From Hyphomicrobiales bacterium (GTDB lineage Bacteria; Pseudomonadota; Alphaproteobacteria; Parvibaculales; Parvibaculaceae): 64,000 nucleotides of DNA. The stretch is from assembly GCA_016124805.1 (NCBI GenBank), contig WGND01000009.1, forward strand, positions 124,001-188,000, given 5' to 3'. Numbering within the stretch: the stretch's first letter is position 1; every line of letters begins with the position of its first letter. This document shows positions 17,549 through 26,137 of the stretch, piece after piece. The translations under genes and the position numbers were made by a program. Below the pieces are notes generated by a model that searched no databases, had not been told where the DNA came from, and was given only the letters and a program-made list of their open reading frames with translations.

Positions 17549-18967
17549 TCAACCGCGCGGGGCACCTTCGCTGTGGCCTGCAGGCTCATGGGGAATCATG
17601 GCGGGATCAGGGGCCATGCCTTCGGGTTTGACGCTCAAATCGGGCTGGCCCACGACCGTCACAATCATAATGTCCGGTTTGAGAAGACGTGCGGCCACAC
17701 GGGCGGTGTCTGCCTGCGTCACGGCTTCAATCAGACCATTGCGCTTGTCTACATAGTCGATGCCCAGATTTTCGATCTGAATGCCCAGCAACTGACTGGC
17801 AATGTCGTCATTGGACGCAAACCGCAAGGGATAGGATCCGGTGAGGAATGTCTTGGCATCAGCAAGCTCTTTTTCGCTCAGGCCATCCTTCGCCATGCGG
17901 GCAAGCTCTGCCTTGATCACGGCAAGTGACTGGCCCATGCGCGCATTTTGCGTGCCCACTGAGCCGACAATCGAGGCGGCATGATCGAGCGGATTGAGAT
18001 TGGTCCCGACGGAATAGGCCAGGCCTCGCTTCTCGCGCACTTCCTCTGTCAGACGGGAGGAAAACCCGCCGCCGCCGAGCACATAATTCATGACAAAAGC
18101 GGGAATGAAGTCGGGATCATCGCGCTTGATGCCTTCCATGCCGAACAGCGCCACGCTTTGGGGAAAGTCGCGCTTGATGACGATGGTTTGCGCCTTGGTC
18201 GGCATGGTGACTTCAGGTATTTCGGGGAGGTCGGCCACTTCAGGCAGGCCGCCAAAAGTGCTGTCGAGCAGCTTGCCAAGCTCTTCCGGCTTGATGGGGC
18301 CAACAACGGCGATCTTCATATCGTCGCGGGCAAAGACATTCTGCGTGAATTCCATCAGGTCCTGCCGCGTGATCCGGGCAAGTGACGCCGGCATGCCGTC
18401 GCGGGGATGGGCATAGGGATGGTCGCCATAGGCGGCATGGTTCCAGGCATTTGAAGCGATCCAGTCGGGGTCTTCCAGATTACGCGCGAGCCGCACCGCG
18501 ATCTGGCCACGGATGCGTTCCACCGGGTCCTTGTCAAACCGGGGCTGGGTAATTGCCGCCGCAAAAAGGGCAAAGGCTTCATCGCGCTTGTCGGCAAGTG
18601 TCTTGAGCGAACCGGAAAACGTGTCGCGCCCTTCCGAGAAGGACATCTGGACAGCGATATCATCAAGTTTCTTCTGGAAGGTCTGCGAGTCCATTTCGCC
18701 TGCGCCCTCATCCAGCAGGGCGGTCACCATATTGGCCAGTCCCTCCTTGCCCTTGGGGTCATAGGCAGACCCGCCCTGCCATGCCACCTGCATGACGATG
18801 ACGGGCACCTGATCTTCTTCGACGAGCCAGGCTTCGATGCCGCCGGGGCTGACCACCTTCTCAATTTTCATGGCGGCGGCGGGGGCCGCAAAACCGAGCA
18901 TCACCGAGAGGGCGATGGCGCAAAATACAAAGAATGATTTCATCGGATTTTTCTGTGTCCGGTTCAT
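17549..18967 (-). CDS. M16 family peptidase, non-catalytic partner subunit
   Basis: 472-residue exported protein with a signal peptide (FFVFCAIALSVMLGFAAPAAA, likely cleaved after residue 32). It has the two-half M16 fold but no HxxEH zinc motif: the corresponding stretch is GLANMVTALLDEGAG. It retains the substrate-contacting REKRGLAYSVGTNL region of the second half. This matches the known arrangement in which one M16 protein supplies the zinc site and a paralogue supplies the substrate-binding arginine and tyrosine, forming a periplasmic heterodimer that degrades peptides. Its start overlaps the stop of the catalytic partner by 4 bp, which fits equal production of both. Confidence 0.88.
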   Translation of the reverse strand: MNRTQKNPMKSFFVFCAIALSVMLGFAAPAAAMKIEKVVSPGGIEAWLVEEDQVPVIVMQVAWQGGSAYDPKGKEGLANMVTALLDEGAGEMDSQTFQKKLDDIAVQMSFSEGRDTFSGSLKTLADKRDEAFALFAAAITQPRFDKDPVERIRGQIAVRLARNLEDPDWIASNAWNHAAYGDHPYAHPRDGMPASLARITRQDLMEFTQNVFARDDMKIAVVGPIKPEELGKLLDSTFGGLPEVADLPEIPEVTMPTKAQTIVIKRDFPQSVALFGMEGIKRDDPDFIPAFVMNYVLGGGGFSSRLTEEVREKRGLAYSVGTNLNPLDHAASIVGSVGTQNARMGQSLAVIKAELARMAKDGLSEKELADAKTFLTGSYPLRFASNDDIASQLLGIQIENLGIDYVDKRNGLIEAVTQADTARVAARLLKPDIMIVTVVGQPDLSVKPEGMAPDPAMIPHEPAGHSEGAPRG

Positions 18968-20385
18968 GATTTTTTTCCCGGCAGCAATTCGCCCGTGACG
19001 GCATGTTGATTGTCGAGCACGTGACGAGCGGCATCCATCACATCCTTGGCCGTGACCTTGGCGACATAGTCAGGCCAGGCCGTGATGATCTCAGGTGTCA
19101 GCCCGGTCAGGGTGCCCTCGCCATAGGCATAGGCCATGGTCTGCTGGTCATCACGCGCATAAACGGCGTCGGCAATGATGAGCGTCTTGGCACGCTCCAC
19201 CTCTTCGTCGCTGATACCGGCTTTCAGAAATTTGGCGATTTCGCTTTCAATGGCGCTTTCCAGCTTGTCGAGCGGTTGGCCCTGCTGCGGCAAGGCGTAA
19301 ATGCCGAATTCGCCGGCGTCGCGACGGGCGCCCTGATACCAGGACTGCAAAGCTGTGGCGACCTTCTGATCGACCACCAGAGACTGATAGAGGCGACTGG
19401 TCGTGCCGCCGGCCAGCACCTGCGCCAGCACATCCAGCGCGGCACCGGCGCGCGGGCCTGCCTGCGCATAGCTGGGCGCCGGATAATTGCGTACCCAGCT
19501 TGATTCCTGCACACGGTCGTCATGGCGCGTGACACGCACGGGCTCTTTCGGCCAGACAACCGCAGGATGATCATGCACAAGCGTCGGGGCGCGATCAGCG
19601 ATGACGCCATAATATTTTTCAGCCAGCGGCTTCAGCTCGGCCGCCGTCACGTCACCCGCCACAATAAGTGTCGCATTATTGGGCGTGTAGAAACGGCGAT
19701 AAAAATCCAGCGCGTCTTCTGTCGTAAGTGCGGCCACCTCGGATTTATAGCCAATGATATCGCGACCATAGGGATGATCGCCATAAAGCGCCTTGTTCAT
19801 ATCGGAACTGAGCTGCGCCATGGGACTGTTTTCAATCCGCATACGGAGTTCTTCCAGCACCACGTCGCGCTCCGGCAAAACATCCTTGTCGGCCAGCTGC
19901 AGACCCGTCATGCGCTCGGCTTCCATTTTCATGACCAGTGGCAGACGGTCCCGCGCAATCAACTGGAAATAGGCTGTGTAGTCATAGCTGGTGAACGCAT
20001 TGTCCTTGCCGCCATTGCGGGCGACGATCTTGGAAAACTCGCCGGGTGCAATATTCTTGGTGCCTTTGAACATGAGATGTTCGAGAAAATGGGCCAGACC
20101 CGTTTTGCCGGGCGTCTCGTCTGCCGCACCCACCGTGTACCAGACCATATGCGTGACGACCGGCGCCCGATGATCCGGGATCACGAGCACCTTCATGCCA
20201 TTGGACAGGGTAAAACTTGCCGGCTCCTGTGCCGTATCGGTCGCAGCCGATGCCGTGCCGATGGAGAGGAATGAGGCAACCAGTGCGAGGGCAAAAAACA
20301 TTGCCATTGACCGCTGTGCGAAATGCCGTGCAACCCGAGAGAGGTTCGTTTTCTCCAGCGGCGCATTCAGGATGTGGCAGGTCAA
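18964..20385 (-). CDS. M16 family zinc metallopeptidase, catalytic subunit
   Basis: Exported zinc peptidase of about 473 residues. The inverted zinc motif is HFLEH (in TGLAHFLEHLMFKGT), with a downstream glutamate in ERDVVLEELRMRIEN as third ligand. The signal segment is MFFALALVASFLSIGTASA. I chose the TTG at 20385, preceded by GGAGAG; an ATG at 20307 would give a shorter, cleaner signal peptide but has no ribosome binding site. It overlaps the non-catalytic M16 partner by 4 bp. A terminator-like hairpin just upstream (20422-20450) separates this pair from the lspA-DUF3035 genes. Confidence 0.9.
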   Translation of the reverse strand: MTCHILNAPLEKTNLSRVARHFAQRSMAMFFALALVASFLSIGTASAATDTAQEPASFTLSNGMKVLVIPDHRAPVVTHMVWYTVGAADETPGKTGLAHFLEHLMFKGTKNIAPGEFSKIVARNGGKDNAFTSYDYTAYFQLIARDRLPLVMKMEAERMTGLQLADKDVLPERDVVLEELRMRIENSPMAQLSSDMNKALYGDHPYGRDIIGYKSEVAALTTEDALDFYRRFYTPNNATLIVAGDVTAAELKPLAEKYYGVIADRAPTLVHDHPAVVWPKEPVRVTRHDDRVQESSWVRNYPAPSYAQAGPRAGAALDVLAQVLAGGTTSRLYQSLVVDQKVATALQSWYQGARRDAGEFGIYALPQQGQPLDKLESAIESEIAKFLKAGISDEEVERAKTLIIADAVYARDDQQTMAYAYGEGTLTGLTPEIITAWPDYVAKVTAKDVMDAARHVLDNQHAVTGELLPGKKS

Positions 20386-20421
20386 ATTTCTCTCCAGTCC
20401 GTGCGTAGGAGGGCGGCACAT

Positions 20422-20450
20422 GAAAAATGGGGCCAGACATGTCGGGCCCC
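20422..20450 (-). terminator. Rho-independent terminator after the DUF3035 lipoprotein gene
   Basis: On the minus strand a near-perfect hairpin (stem GGGGCC-C-GACA facing TGTC-T-GGCCCC, 20429-20450) is followed by ATTTTTC. It should end transcripts from ileS-lspA-DUF3035. It lies about 40 bp before the catalytic M16 gene, leaving little room for a separate promoter, so partial read-through is possible. Confidence 0.7.
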
Positions 20451-20536
20451 ATCATTCAATTTATGGCGTCTGTCGCTCAGGAAAACATTAAATCCCCGAC
20501 AGATCGTGTTTTTTGATCGCTGATAGGCGGCCCGGA

Positions 20537-21121
20537 TCAGAAAATGCCGGAAAACCAGCCTTCTTTCTTGGGCGTCACGGTCGGCGTGTCACCCTCTGTA
20601 ACCGGTTTGCCTTCGGCATCATTCTGCTGAATACGCTGCTGCTCAGCCGTCGCGTCCACCGTGGGATCAGCCGGCGCCTTGCCGTCGCGCCAGAAAAGCA
20701 CGTCATTCACAATGCTGTCGTCTTTCTGTACGAGCGAGCGGCCTTCCGCATTCACGACCTGACGGATCGACGGGTCGGCATCAGCCGCGCCTGTCTGCTC
20801 AAGCAGCGCCTGCTGGCCGGGTGTCGAAGCGACAGCTTCCGTATTCGTTGCCGCGTTGCCAAGCAAAGCCGCCTGCGCACCGGCTTCCGGACGGATGTTG
20901 ACTTCCTGCGGGCGCGGGGCGCCGGGCTGGGGCGGACGCAGACCGAAATCAGGCGGAATGACAAGGGGTGCCTTGGTGACGACAGCAAATTCGTCAGGGG
21001 CTTGCTTGCCATAACCCAGCGCATCTTTGAAGCTGTCGCCACCGCATGCGGTGAGCGAGAGGCTGAGAGCGGTCAGGGCTGACAGCTGCAAAAGCTGACG
21101 GTTCAGGCTCTTAAGGGTCAC
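20537..21121 (-). CDS. DUF3035 family lipoprotein
   Basis: 194-residue lipoprotein. The signal peptide ends in the lipobox LTAC (Cys about residue 24), followed by GGDSFKDALGYGKQAPDEFAVV and the Pro-rich VIPPDFGLRPPQPGAPRPQE block typical of DUF3035. The C-terminal half is Gln/Ala-rich and acidic, ending KKEGWFSGIF. The GTG at 21121 is preceded by GGAGAG with a 6-nt spacer and gives a short signal peptide. It sits between lspA, whose enzyme would process its own signal, and the M16 pair; this order is conserved in alphaproteobacteria. Function unknown; a role at the outer membrane or in the periplasm is likely. Confidence 0.85.
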   Translation of the reverse strand: MTLKSLNRQLLQLSALTALSLSLTACGGDSFKDALGYGKQAPDEFAVVTKAPLVIPPDFGLRPPQPGAPRPQEVNIRPEAGAQAALLGNAATNTEAVASTPGQQALLEQTGAADADPSIRQVVNAEGRSLVQKDDSIVNDVLFWRDGKAPADPTVDATAEQQRIQQNDAEGKPVTEGDTPTVTPKKEGWFSGIF

Positions 21122-21206
21122 GCGTTTCTCTCCTAGCAGTCCGGGCCACGGGGGCATGCGCCTGTCGCGCGCGCCTATCCTTATGATGGATGAGGATAGG
21201 CGTCTG

Positions 21207-21731
21207 TTAATTTTTTGTGGCGCTTTTCTGGCCGAATGCTGCGGGAAAGAAGGATTCCAGCACAATGAGCCCAACGCCCATCACGATCCAGATGTCAGCC
21301 ACATTGAAGATATACCAGTAAAAGCCAAAGGCATGAAAACTAAAAAAGTCGGCTACCGCGCCATAGGCGAAGCGATCATAGACATTTCCCAGCGCGCCGC
21401 CGATGACAAGGCCAATGGCAATGGCAATCAAGGGATGGGCGATCCGCGCCAGCCAGAGACTGAGACCCACAGTTATGGCAAGTGCGAAGAGCATGAGCAG
21501 GATACGCCCCAGATCCGTTTCGGCCTGAAAAAGGCCGTAGCTCACGCCCTTGTTCCAGGCCATGACCAGATCGAAAAAGGGCGTCACCACTACCTTCCCG
21601 CGTGAGCCGATGTCATAGACATCCAGCATCCACATCTTGTGGAGACGGTCGGCCGCAAGGGCGGCGATGGCGACGGCAAAGCCGAGCCATGAATAGCGTC
21701 CCCAGATCACCTCAAGCTTCAGTCGGTCCAT
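21207..21731 (-). CDS. lspA: Lipoprotein signal peptidase (signal peptidase II)
   Basis: Inner-membrane aspartyl protease that removes the signal peptide of prolipoproteins after diacylglyceryl modification. The 174-residue protein has four hydrophobic helices and both catalytic aspartates, in GNVYDRFAYGAVADFF and FNVADIWI. NKGVSYGLF corresponds to the conserved NxGxxFG-like block. The ATG at 21731 has GGGAGAG 6 nt upstream and is preferred over two earlier in-frame starts. ileS lies immediately upstream, as in many bacteria, and the genes probably share a transcript. Confidence 0.95.
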   Translation of the reverse strand: MDRLKLEVIWGRYSWLGFAVAIAALAADRLHKMWMLDVYDIGSRGKVVVTPFFDLVMAWNKGVSYGLFQAETDLGRILLMLFALAITVGLSLWLARIAHPLIAIAIGLVIGGALGNVYDRFAYGAVADFFSFHAFGFYWYIFNVADIWIVMGVGLIVLESFFPAAFGQKSATKN

Positions 21732-21763
21732 GCCGGTCTCTCCCATGATCTGGCGCTGCGATC

Positions 21764-24682
21764 TCACGCGCTTTGGCGGGCATCATATTCCATGACGGCT
21801 TCAGCATCGCGGGGGCTGAGATCGGGGAAACCGGGCACCGAGCCGACATCGGGCGAAATCTTCCATGAGCGGGCGCATTTCCGGCCCTCGGCAAGCTTTG
21901 GCACGACGGCAATGCCCGGCACGTCATCAAGATGGAAGGCGCCTTGCGGGCCCTCGCCGCCTTTCAGCGTCGCGGCACTGGTGATCGCCAGCTCCGCCAG
22001 ATCAACCGTCTCGGCGATCGCTTTCAGCGCGGGGTCCTTCACATAGACATCAGGTGCTGCCTCAAGGCTGGAACCGATGCGCTTTTCGCGGCGCTCCACT
22101 TCCAGCGCGCCGGTGACGACGCGGCGAAGCTCGCGCAGCTTGCGCCATTTCTCGGCAAGGGCCTCATCCTTCCAGTCCGCCGGCATGGCCGGGAACTGAC
22201 GCAGATGAACCGACTGATCCTCACCGGGGAAACGCGACAGCCAAACCTCTTCAACCGTGAAGCTGAGGATCGGGGCCAGCCATGCCGTGAGGGCGGAGAA
22301 AAGTTCATCCAGCACCGTGCGGCAGGCGCGGCGACGCAGGCTTGAGGGCGCATCGCAATAAAGCGTGTCCTTGCGGATATCGAAATAGAAAGCGGACAAT
22401 TCGATATTCATGAAGTTCGACAGCGCATGGAAGATGCGCTTGAAGTCGTAATCATCATAAGCCTTACGCACCAGCTCATCGAGCTCGGCCAGACGATGCA
22501 GGATCACGCGTTCAAGTTCCGGCATGTCCGCATGGGACACGCGCTCGGCATCTTCAAAGCCATGAAGATTGCCCAGCAGATAGCGGAAGGTATTGCGCAG
22601 CTTGCGATAGGCCTCAACATTGGACTTGATGATTTCATCACCGATGGAATGATCATCCCAATAATCGGTCGACGACACCCAGAGGCGCAAAATATCGGCG
22701 CCGTTCTGCTTGATGATCTTTTCAGGTTCGATCGCATTGCCGAGCGACTTGGACATTTTCAGGCCCTTGTCCGTCAGCGTCATGCCGTGGGTCAGCACTT
22801 GCTTATAGGGCGCATGACCGCGCGTGCCGCAGCTTTCCAGAAGCGAGGACTGGAACCAGCCGCGATGCTGGTCGGAGCCTTCCAGATAAAGGTCAGCCGG
22901 TGTCGGCATGCCGCGCGCTTCCAGCACGAAGGCATGGGTGGAGCCTGAGTCAAACCAGACATCGAGAATGTCGGTGACCTTCTCATAATCATCAGCCTTG
23001 TGGCCGGTGCCCTCGAAGAAATAGCTGATGGGTTTTTCAAACCAGGCATCCGCGCCTTCGCGTGCCACGGCCTCAACAACGCGGCTATTCACCGCCGCAT
23101 CGCGCAGCAATTCGCCGTCGCTCTTGCGCACGAAAAGTGTCAGCGGCACGCCCCAGGCGCGCTGGCGCGAGAGCACCCAGTCCGGCCGCCCCTCAACCAT
23201 CGCATGGATGCGGTTGCGACCACGCGCGGGCACCCAGCGCACCTTGTCGATTTCGCTCAGCGCCGTTTCACGCAGCGAGTGGCCCTCGCAAACCTCAATC
23301 GGCTTTTCCATCGACACAAACCATTGCGCCGTGTTGCGGAAAATCAGCGGCGCCTTGGAGCGCCATGAATGAGGATAGCTGTGCTTGAGCTTGCCTTGTG
23401 CGAGCAGCGCACCTGCATTGATCAGTTCATCAATGACAGCGGCATTGGCCGTGCCTTCCTTGCCCTGACGGGTGAGCACGAATTTACCGGCAAACAAAGG
23501 CACGTCGTCATAATAGACGCCTTCCTCATTGACCGTTTCGGGGATGCCGTGCTGGCCGAAATTCTGTACCCAGATCATGTAGTCATCCTGACCATGACCG
23601 GGTGCTGTGTGGACGAAGCCCGTACCGGCTTCTTCCGTCACATGGTCGCCCGCAAGCAGCGGCACATCGAAGTCATAACCCTGACCGCGGAAGGGATGCG
23701 CGCAGACAACTTTCTCAAGCTCTTCTGAAGCAACATGACCTAGCCGAGTCCATTCGGCGATCTTGGCGTCTGCCTGAACCTGTGCGGCCAGACTGTCGGC
23801 GATAATAATTTTCTCGCCAATGATGGCCCGCGAATGCTCCGCCAGCTCTTTCACTTCATAGATGCCGTAAGCAATCTTCGGCGAATAGGAGATGGCGCGG
23901 TTGGCCGGGATCGTCCAGGGCGTCGTCGTCCAGATGATGATGGTGACATCCTTGAGCGCCGCATCGCCTTTGACGACCGGAAACCGCACCCAGATCGTGC
24001 GCGACTGGTGGTCGGCATATTCGACTTCCGCCTCAGCAAGCGCGGTCTTTTCAACAACCGACCACATGACGGGCTTGGAGCCGCGATAGAGCGTGCCGTT
24101 CATGAGGAATTTCTGAAACTCGGCGACGATGGCCGCTTCGGCATCATAGCTCATGGTGAGGTAGGGATTGTCCCACTCGCCATTCACACCCAGACGCTTG
24201 AACTGCTCGCGCTGCACATTGACCCAGTCTTGCGCGAAGTCGCGGCATTCCTTGCGGAACTCCAGCGGCGCGACCTCATCCTTGTTGAGGCCCTTCTTGC
24301 GGTATTTTTCCTCGATCTTCCATTCAATCGGCAGACCGTGGCAATCCCAGCCGGGCACATAGGCGGCATCCTTGCCCATCATCTGCTGAGAGCGGACGAT
24401 GATGTCCTTGAGGATCTTGTTGAGCGCATGACCGATATGGATGTCGCCATTGGCGTAGGGCGGGCCATCATGCAGCGTGAAGGTCTCGCGGCCTTTGGCG
24501 TCTTCACGCAGACGCTTGTAGAGGTCCATCTTCTCCCAGCGGGCCAGCCATTCGGGCTCGCGCATGGGCAGACCGGCCTTCATGGGGAAATCCGTCTGGG
24601 GCAAAAACAGCGTGGCGCGATAGTCGCGGGCCGGTTCGGCTGTGGTCTCGGTTTCTGTGTCAGCAGAATTATCAGGGGACAT
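21764..24682 (-). CDS. ileS: Isoleucyl-tRNA synthetase
   Basis: Class I synthetase of 972 residues charging tRNA-Ile with isoleucine, with editing of valine. The HIGH signature is GDIHIGHALNK, the KMSKS loop is GLKMSKSLGN, the CP1 editing domain contains TTTPWTIPANRA and the GTGFVHTAPGHG block, and an anticodon-binding domain follows. The C terminus ends soon after LAEGRKCARSWKI; only one Cys is seen there, so the classical C-terminal zinc finger is absent or reduced. The ATG at 24682 has AGGA 7 nt upstream. A long stable hairpin lies 42 bp ahead of the start in the leader. Confidence 0.96.
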   Translation of the reverse strand: MSPDNSADTETETTAEPARDYRATLFLPQTDFPMKAGLPMREPEWLARWEKMDLYKRLREDAKGRETFTLHDGPPYANGDIHIGHALNKILKDIIVRSQQMMGKDAAYVPGWDCHGLPIEWKIEEKYRKKGLNKDEVAPLEFRKECRDFAQDWVNVQREQFKRLGVNGEWDNPYLTMSYDAEAAIVAEFQKFLMNGTLYRGSKPVMWSVVEKTALAEAEVEYADHQSRTIWVRFPVVKGDAALKDVTIIIWTTTPWTIPANRAISYSPKIAYGIYEVKELAEHSRAIIGEKIIIADSLAAQVQADAKIAEWTRLGHVASEELEKVVCAHPFRGQGYDFDVPLLAGDHVTEEAGTGFVHTAPGHGQDDYMIWVQNFGQHGIPETVNEEGVYYDDVPLFAGKFVLTRQGKEGTANAAVIDELINAGALLAQGKLKHSYPHSWRSKAPLIFRNTAQWFVSMEKPIEVCEGHSLRETALSEIDKVRWVPARGRNRIHAMVEGRPDWVLSRQRAWGVPLTLFVRKSDGELLRDAAVNSRVVEAVAREGADAWFEKPISYFFEGTGHKADDYEKVTDILDVWFDSGSTHAFVLEARGMPTPADLYLEGSDQHRGWFQSSLLESCGTRGHAPYKQVLTHGMTLTDKGLKMSKSLGNAIEPEKIIKQNGADILRLWVSSTDYWDDHSIGDEIIKSNVEAYRKLRNTFRYLLGNLHGFEDAERVSHADMPELERVILHRLAELDELVRKAYDDYDFKRIFHALSNFMNIELSAFYFDIRKDTLYCDAPSSLRRRACRTVLDELFSALTAWLAPILSFTVEEVWLSRFPGEDQSVHLRQFPAMPADWKDEALAEKWRKLRELRRVVTGALEVERREKRIGSSLEAAPDVYVKDPALKAIAETVDLAELAITSAATLKGGEGPQGAFHLDDVPGIAVVPKLAEGRKCARSWKISPDVGSVPGFPDLSPRDAEAVMEYDARQSA

Positions 24683-24724
24683 GTCGGGTCCTGCATGGTC
24701 GGGGGTTGCGCGGAAAGTCAGTCG

Positions 24725-24774
24725 GCCCGGCTCCTGCCCGATGACCCGAGGGGGTCGTCACTGGCAGGCCGGGC
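24725..24774 (-). promoter_or_regulatory. Long hairpin in the ileS leader
   Basis: About 50 nt fold into a long hairpin: outer stem GCCCGGC...GCCGGGC, then CTGCC...GGCAG after a small bulge, then GATGACCC...GGGTCGTC (one G-U type pair) around a short purine loop. It ends 42 bp before the ileS ATG with no T-run after it, so it is unlikely to be an intrinsic terminator. I see no T-box consensus. It could control translation or stability of the ileS mRNA; this is inference. Confidence 0.5.
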
Positions 24775-24887
24775 GGCTAATTCGCGCTATCGGGACCCTT
24801 TGGGCCCGCATTTTCCGAAAATCACTCATGGGGCGGGGTTTTACCAGTGCGCCCCCTAACAGTCCAGTAACAGCGCCTCCCGCCGCC

Positions 24888-25316
24888 TCACGCCTTGAGC
24901 AGGCGCTCGGTGGCATGGGCTTTCAGCACCATCTTGCCCTCGTCATTGGTGAAAACGGCCTCCACATAGGCCTGTGTCCGGCTGAGATTGAGCACCTGGC
25001 CCTCGCAGGCCAGATTGCCGCTCATGACGGGCCGGAAGAAATGCATCTGCAGGTCGACCGTCGTGAAGTTCTGATCATCGGCAAGCTGTGTCATCAGGGC
25101 AAAGGAGCAGGTCTGGTCGGCGAGCGTTGCCAGATAGCCGCCGAAAACCGCCACCGGGTTCATGAAATCGGGGTTCACCGGCCAGTCATAGCGGATGCGC
25201 CCCGGCGCCAGAATGGTGAGCCTGCCGTCATAGAGCCTCAGCGCTTTGACATGGGGCGGGGCGAGCGAGGCATCGCCTTCGGCAATGCGCTTCATGATGT
25301 TGGACCAGCTAGGCAT
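24888..25316 (-). CDS. PaaI-type hotdog-fold thioesterase
   Basis: 142-residue protein with a single hotdog fold, likely hydrolysing an acyl-CoA thioester. The central helix block FGGYLATLADQTCSFALM and the strand FTTVDLQMHFFRPVMSGNL correspond to the PaaI/YbgC active-site region, and the last strands (VLNLSRTQAYVEAVFTNDEGKMV) match well. The usual HGG is replaced by VFGG. It follows the XRE-cupin regulator gene by 22 bp on the same strand and may share its promoter. Substrate unknown. Confidence 0.8.
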   Translation of the reverse strand: MPSWSNIMKRIAEGDASLAPPHVKALRLYDGRLTILAPGRIRYDWPVNPDFMNPVAVFGGYLATLADQTCSFALMTQLADDQNFTTVDLQMHFFRPVMSGNLACEGQVLNLSRTQAYVEAVFTNDEGKMVLKAHATERLLKA

Positions 25317-25338
25317 GTGTCTCTTCTTTTTGCGGGTT

Positions 25339-25956
25339 TTAAAAACTCGGCGGCGTGCCGGCGGAAATCAGCACGCAGTCAATCGTGCCGGGATTGCGGA
25401 AACGGTGCGGCAGGCGGCTGTCGAAATAATAGCTGTCGCCAGTGACAAGCTTGCGGGTTTCGCCCCCCACCGTCACCTCCAGCACGCCGGAGACGACAAT
25501 GCCGCATTCCTCGCCCGTGTGTGAGAGCATTTCCTCGCCCGTATCGGCACCGGGACGATAGCGCTCATGCATCATCTGGATGGCGCGGCCGCGCGTATCG
25601 CGCCCCACCAGCCGCATGGAAACCTCGCCCGAACTGATCTCGCGCATTTCCTTGAACTGGTAGAAGACCTTGGTGCGGGGCTTGAGTTCGAGCGTCAGAA
25701 AATCGGCAATCGAAATCGGGAAACCATCGAGCACCTTTTTCAGCGAGCCCAGCGACGGGCTGATGCGGTTCTGCTCAATCAGCGAGATCGTGCCATTGGT
25801 CACACCGGCACGTTTGGCCAGTTCGCGCTGGGAGAGGCCATGCATGCCGCGCAGCTCGCGCAGACGGGCCCCGATATTGGGCATTTCCTCCTCGCCCTCC
25901 AGCAGGGCTGGCACCGGAAGCTGACCATGGGCACGGCGGAAGTCACCTGACGTCAT
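25339..25956 (-). CDS. XRE-family transcriptional regulator with C-terminal cupin domain
   Basis: 205-residue regulator. An N-terminal helix-turn-helix (LRELRGMHGLSQRELAKRAGVTNGTISLIEQNRISPSLGSLKKVL) is followed by a cupin barrel with EEMLSHTGEECGIVVSGVLEV and YYFDSRLPHRFRN, the two cupin motifs. The overall architecture is that of PuuR-like regulators of polyamine or amino-acid catabolism, in which the cupin senses the ligand. It is divergent from an omega-aminotransferase gene; the shared upstream region contains an inverted repeat (26019-26032) that is a candidate operator. I infer that it controls the aminotransferase and its own gene. Confidence 0.87.
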   Translation of the reverse strand: MTSGDFRRAHGQLPVPALLEGEEEMPNIGARLRELRGMHGLSQRELAKRAGVTNGTISLIEQNRISPSLGSLKKVLDGFPISIADFLTLELKPRTKVFYQFKEMREISSGEVSMRLVGRDTRGRAIQMMHERYRPGADTGEEMLSHTGEECGIVVSGVLEVTVGGETRKLVTGDSYYFDSRLPHRFRNPGTIDCVLISAGTPPSF

Positions 25957-26018
25957 TTGGGTTCTCAAACAGGATGTTGTTGGCGATAATGGAAGGGCAG
26001 GCAGATGGGCAGAAATGT

Positions 26019-26032
26019 GAAACTTATGTTTC
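26019..26032. promoter_or_regulatory. Candidate operator between XRE-cupin regulator and aminotransferase
   Basis: Perfect inverted repeat GAAAC-TTAT-GTTTC in the divergent intergenic region, with a further GTTTAAC directly after it and TAAAC at 26044-26048. Position and dyad symmetry fit binding of the neighbouring regulator dimer. No experimental support; inferred. Confidence 0.4.
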
Positions 26033-26137
26033 GTTTAACATCCTAAACAGGCAACACGTGTCCTGCCAAGCAAAGCCTTGCATTATTTGTTGCGCGGTCT
26101 TTCAATCGTGCAAAATTCCATCAATTCAGGAGCGATC

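Noticed and set aside
24683..24850. T-box riboswitch ahead of ileS
   Set aside because: No T-box consensus or terminator T-run found; only a stable hairpin can be supported.
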